Made by a program: the position numbers and the translations under genes. The notes under the pieces were generated by a model. It made no database searches, was not told where the DNA came from, and saw only the letters and a program-made list of their open reading frames with translations. Below are positions 41,266 through 43,319 of a DNA stretch of 43,319 bases, in pieces. This DNA comes from Streptomyces verrucosisporus (GTDB taxonomy: Bacteria > Actinomycetota > Actinomycetes > Streptomycetales > Streptomycetaceae). Positions within the stretch are counted from its first letter, which is position 1, and each line of letters starts with the position of its first letter. The stretch covers positions 1 through 43,319 of the forward strand of contig NZ_JADEYH010000036.1 in the NCBI RefSeq assembly GCF_017114865.1, given 5' to 3'.

Positions 41266-41271
41266 GGCGCG

Positions 41272-42035
41272 TCAGCGCACGTCCGTCAGGGGCGGGCCGA
41301 AGCGGACGTCCACGCGCGGCGCGTACAGCACGCTGACGGGGGCCCCTCCGGGGCGGGCAGCCCGCAGGCGGTGACGAGGTCCTCCTCGCACTCCAGGAGC
41401 TCGGCGCGGTGCAGGGGCCAGGTCTCGTGGACGTTGGGCAGGTACACCGTCCTGCCGCCGTACCAGGCCGTGTGCAGCCCCCAGCGGGCCGTAAGGAAGT
41501 GCTCCAGGGCGGTGGGCCCGGCGATCCGCTCCCCCACCCGCACCCGGATCCGGGTGGCCGGACGGCCCCGGCCGCGCGGCCCGATCCTGGCGCTGGTCCA
41601 CAGCAGGTCGCGGTCGTGCCCGGCGCGGCGGCGCATGGAGGCCCATCGGTACGGAAGGCGCAGCGCGGCCCGCGCCCCGAGCACCGGCAGCAGCCGCGCG
41701 CACTCCAGCGTCAGGAACACCACCCCGCGCCGCCCCCGCCGGTCCACGCCGTACACGCGCACGTTGGTCTCCGGGAAGCTTCCCAGGTACGGCAGTCCCG
41801 GCCCGCGGCCGAAGCCCAGACCGTGCATCCGGAAGGGCACCAGCCCCACGTGGGTGGTGCCCTCGTGGACGTCGGGACGGACCCCGGCGGGCAGCAGCGG
41901 GGCGACCGCCGCCGGTGCCACCGGCCAGTGCAGGAAGGTCACGTCGCGCCAGGACTGCGTCAGCAGTGCCCGCCCGACCGGACGCGGGCCGACCGCCGTG
42001 ACGGGCTCGGCGGGCCCGTCTCCCCACTGGCTCAT
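41272..42035 (-). CDS. DUF2071 (YqjF-like) protein with apparent 3' frameshift
   Basis: A DUF2071 family protein of unknown function, recognised by LLTQSWRDVTFLHWPVAPAAVAPLLPAG near the N terminus, then VGLVPFRMHGLGF and the C-terminal GLPAPEGPP. The expected family ending, SVLYAPRVDVRFGPP, is encoded in a different frame just after a G4C5 run (around 41341-41349). Read straight, the frame ends at 41286 with an unrelated tail. One added base in that run would give a normal 254-residue protein ending at 41272. ATG 42035 has GAGGGGAAG upstream. Sequencing error or a recent mutation are both possible. Confidence 0.78.
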
Positions 42036-42124
42036 GGGCGCTTCCCCTCACTCCCGGCCGTCCGTGCAGGCCGCGCACACCGTGCGGTCCACCGCACAGT
42101 ACTGCGCCGGCCCAGGCCTGGCCG

Positions 42125-42130
42125 TAGGCT
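42125..42130 (+). promoter_or_regulatory. Candidate -10 of a leaderless transcript
   Basis: TAGGCT ends 7 bases before the GTG at 42138, the usual spacing for leaderless genes in Streptomyces. No matching -35 hexamer or ribosome-binding site is seen. Confidence 0.4.
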
Positions 42131-42137
42131 GGCCCGT

Positions 42138-42668
42138 GTGCGCACCGTGGAGTTGCTTCCGGACGGCTCGGGCGACCTGGCCGTGTGCCGGGCGTGGCGC
42201 CATCTGGCCGCGGCGGGGATGCCCAGCCAGGAGGCGCACACTCATCCGACCAACCGCCCCCACCTCACCCTGGCCGCCGCCGGCGCGCTCCCGGACGCGG
42301 CGCGCGAGAAGGTGACCGAGGCCCTGGCCGCCCTGCCGCTGGGGCTGTGCCTGGACGGGCTGCTGCGTTTCGCGGGCCGCACCCACGTCCTGGCCTGGGC
42401 GGTGCGGCCGGATCCGGAGCTGCTGCGGCTGCATGCGGCGATCTGGCGGGCGCTGGCCGCCTCACCGGAGACCGGCGGGACGAACCCGTTGCACGCCCCC
42501 GGCCGCTGGGTCCCGCACATCACCCTCGGACGCAGCCGCCGCCCGGCCTGGGACCGGCCGGACGCGGAGCTGCTGCCCGCCGGTCTGCGGGGGCCGGTGC
42601 GGGGCCGTCTGACCGGTGCCCGCAGCTACGACTCGGCCGCCCGCACCACCGAGGTCCTCGCACCGTAG
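42138..42668 (+). CDS. 2H phosphoesterase / 2'-5' RNA ligase-like protein
   Basis: A 176-residue 2H-superfamily protein. The two signature H-x-T/S motifs are present as PHLTLAA (near residue 40) and PHITLG (near 133), arranged symmetrically as in LigT/ThpR enzymes, which cleave or join 2',3'-cyclic phosphates. Physiological substrate unknown. GTG 42138 is chosen; there is no ribosome-binding site, but a TAGGCT box 7 bases upstream suggests leaderless translation. It is divergent from the DUF2071 gene with about 100 bases between them. Confidence 0.85.
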   Translation: MRTVELLPDGSGDLAVCRAWRHLAAAGMPSQEAHTHPTNRPHLTLAAAGALPDAAREKVTEALAALPLGLCLDGLLRFAGRTHVLAWAVRPDPELLRLHAAIWRALAASPETGGTNPLHAPGRWVPHITLGRSRRPAWDRPDAELLPAGLRGPVRGRLTGARSYDSAARTTEVLAP

Positions 42669-42693
42669 GGGCGCGTCCGGGCCGCGCCGTCCG

Positions 42694-43088
42694 TCAGCCG
42701 GCGGTGCGGCCCTCCCGGCCACCAGCGCGAAGGTGTGCCCGGCCGGATCGGAGTACAGGCGCACGTCGCGCGGGCCGCCGTTGTCCTTGGTGCCGACCGG
42801 GCGCGCCCCGTGCCCGACCGCCTCGCGTTCGGCCTCGTCCATGCCGTCCCGCGGGACCAGGATGTGCAGGTGCGCCTGGAGCGAGTCGTCCGGGCGGGGC
42901 CGGCTCGGCGGCGTGAAGCCGTGATCGCGCCGCATCGCCAGGCGGATCCCCTCCCCACCGGTCACCTCGATGAAGTCCGGGTCCACGCCCCGGCGCGCCT
43001 CGGCGCCCATGAGGTTCGCGTAGAACTCCGCCGGCGCCTCGGGTTCGGCGCAGTCCAGCACCAGCACGCTCGTCTTCTGCACGGGCAC
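42694..43088 (-). CDS. VOC (glyoxalase-fold) protein with apparent 3' frameshift
   Basis: A glyoxalase/bleomycin-resistance (VOC) domain: VQKTSVLVLDCAEPEAPAEFYANL at the start and VRLYSDPAGHTFALVAG at the end, the usual full domain of about 125 residues. After VAG the open frame continues about 80 residues with no family match and overlaps the 2H gene by 207 bases on the other strand. One extra G in the GGG run near 42717 would instead give GREGRTAG and a stop at 42694, a normal 131-residue protein. I annotate that form. GTG 43088 follows a GGTGG-like site. Confidence 0.75.
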
Positions 43089-43319
43089 GGGTCACCACCA
43101 CGGGTCGTCGACGGCCGTCCGCCGTCCGTCGGGGCCCGTATACCGTTCCTAAACAGTGTCCAGGAGTGGCATCTGATGCCGGCTCCCGGAACTGCGCGCA
43201 CCCCGAACGGTGTTGGATGCGCTGGGTTCCCGCGTTCGCTGTTCCCCGGTCCGGCGACGTGCATCGTGTGCACGCTCCGTGACGGGTGGGCGGGTTCCTT
43301 CACGCCCCCGGCCACCACC
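43089..43319. other. Right end of window without a gene
   Basis: The last 231 bases hold the probable promoter of the VOC gene in a less GC-rich stretch (43138-43165). They also hold a 13-base inverted repeat GGCATC-T-GATGCC (43168-43180). No coding frame with a credible start is visible. Confidence 0.5.

Noticed and set aside
42462..42693. Extended C terminus of the VOC protein
   Set aside because: The extension overlaps the 2H phosphoesterase gene on the other strand, has shadow-like composition and no VOC similarity; a one-base frameshift explains it better.
1..43319. tRNA, rRNA, CRISPR array, insertion sequence or attachment site
   Set aside because: No tRNA-like TPsiC arm with matching acceptor, no regularly spaced repeats, no transposase or integrase motifs were seen by eye.

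Overview
The window is high-GC DNA with GTG starts, ATGA/GTGA stop-start overlaps and long GC-rich hairpins after operons. It carries a complete whiE-type spore-pigment locus and a geosmin synthase, so the source is almost certainly a Streptomyces or a close relative. All calls come from reading the sequence and conceptual translations; no database search was run.

Layout. (1) 100-1733: a Ppx/GppA-type phosphatase (-) and a small RsbW-like ATPase (+). (2) 1780-8907: the spore-pigment type II PKS locus. A divergent FAD hydroxylase (whiE-ORFVIII) is followed by the ORFI-VII order: SchA/CurD-like protein, cupin, KS-alpha, KS-beta, ACP, aromatase/cyclase, cyclase. Two strong hairpins follow it. 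(3) 9318-14387: a symporter / ECF sigma factor / one-TM protein operon (-), divergent from cstA and its ybdD-like partner (+). (4) 14513-17361: an unknown wHTH-like protein, a stand-alone FhaA-N (DUF3662) protein, a mini membrane protein and CorA. (5) 17363-22349: bifunctional geosmin synthase directly downstream of an EshA / family 2B encapsulin shell protein with a cNMP-binding domain, then an SCO6745-family protein. (6) 22833-38546: an unusual biosynthetic cluster. It encodes an HExxH metalloprotein, a probable haem-oxygenase-like diiron oxidase, a FemAB/GNAT-like transferase, two aldo/keto reductases, a RimK/LysX-like ATP-grasp ligase, an acyl-CoA ligase-like enzyme, an MFS exporter, a DAO-type flavoenzyme, an A-T-R reductive NRPS, a sulfotransferase, and last an HK97-fold capsid-like protein resembling the family 3 (natural-product) encapsulins. 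(7) 38593-43088: TspO, a small coiled-coil protein, a universal stress protein, a CBS protein, a DUF2071 protein, a 2H phosphoesterase and a VOC protein. The DUF2071 and VOC genes each look one base short near the 3' end.

How the genes may work together. The whiE genes build and modify a polyketide pigment. In region 5 the shell protein and geosmin synthase form one transcription unit, suggesting geosmin synthesis inside a protein shell, by analogy with 2-methylisoborneol synthase in family 2B encapsulins. In region 6 the A-T-R enzyme should activate an amino acid and release it as an aldehyde or alcohol. The ATP-grasp and FemAB-like enzymes could add amide bonds, and the oxidase, reductases and sulfotransferase would tailor the product. 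The terminal capsid-like gene would supply a compartment. The most promising undescribed system is this region 6 cluster. Having two unrelated HK97-type shell genes within about 17 kb is also notable.
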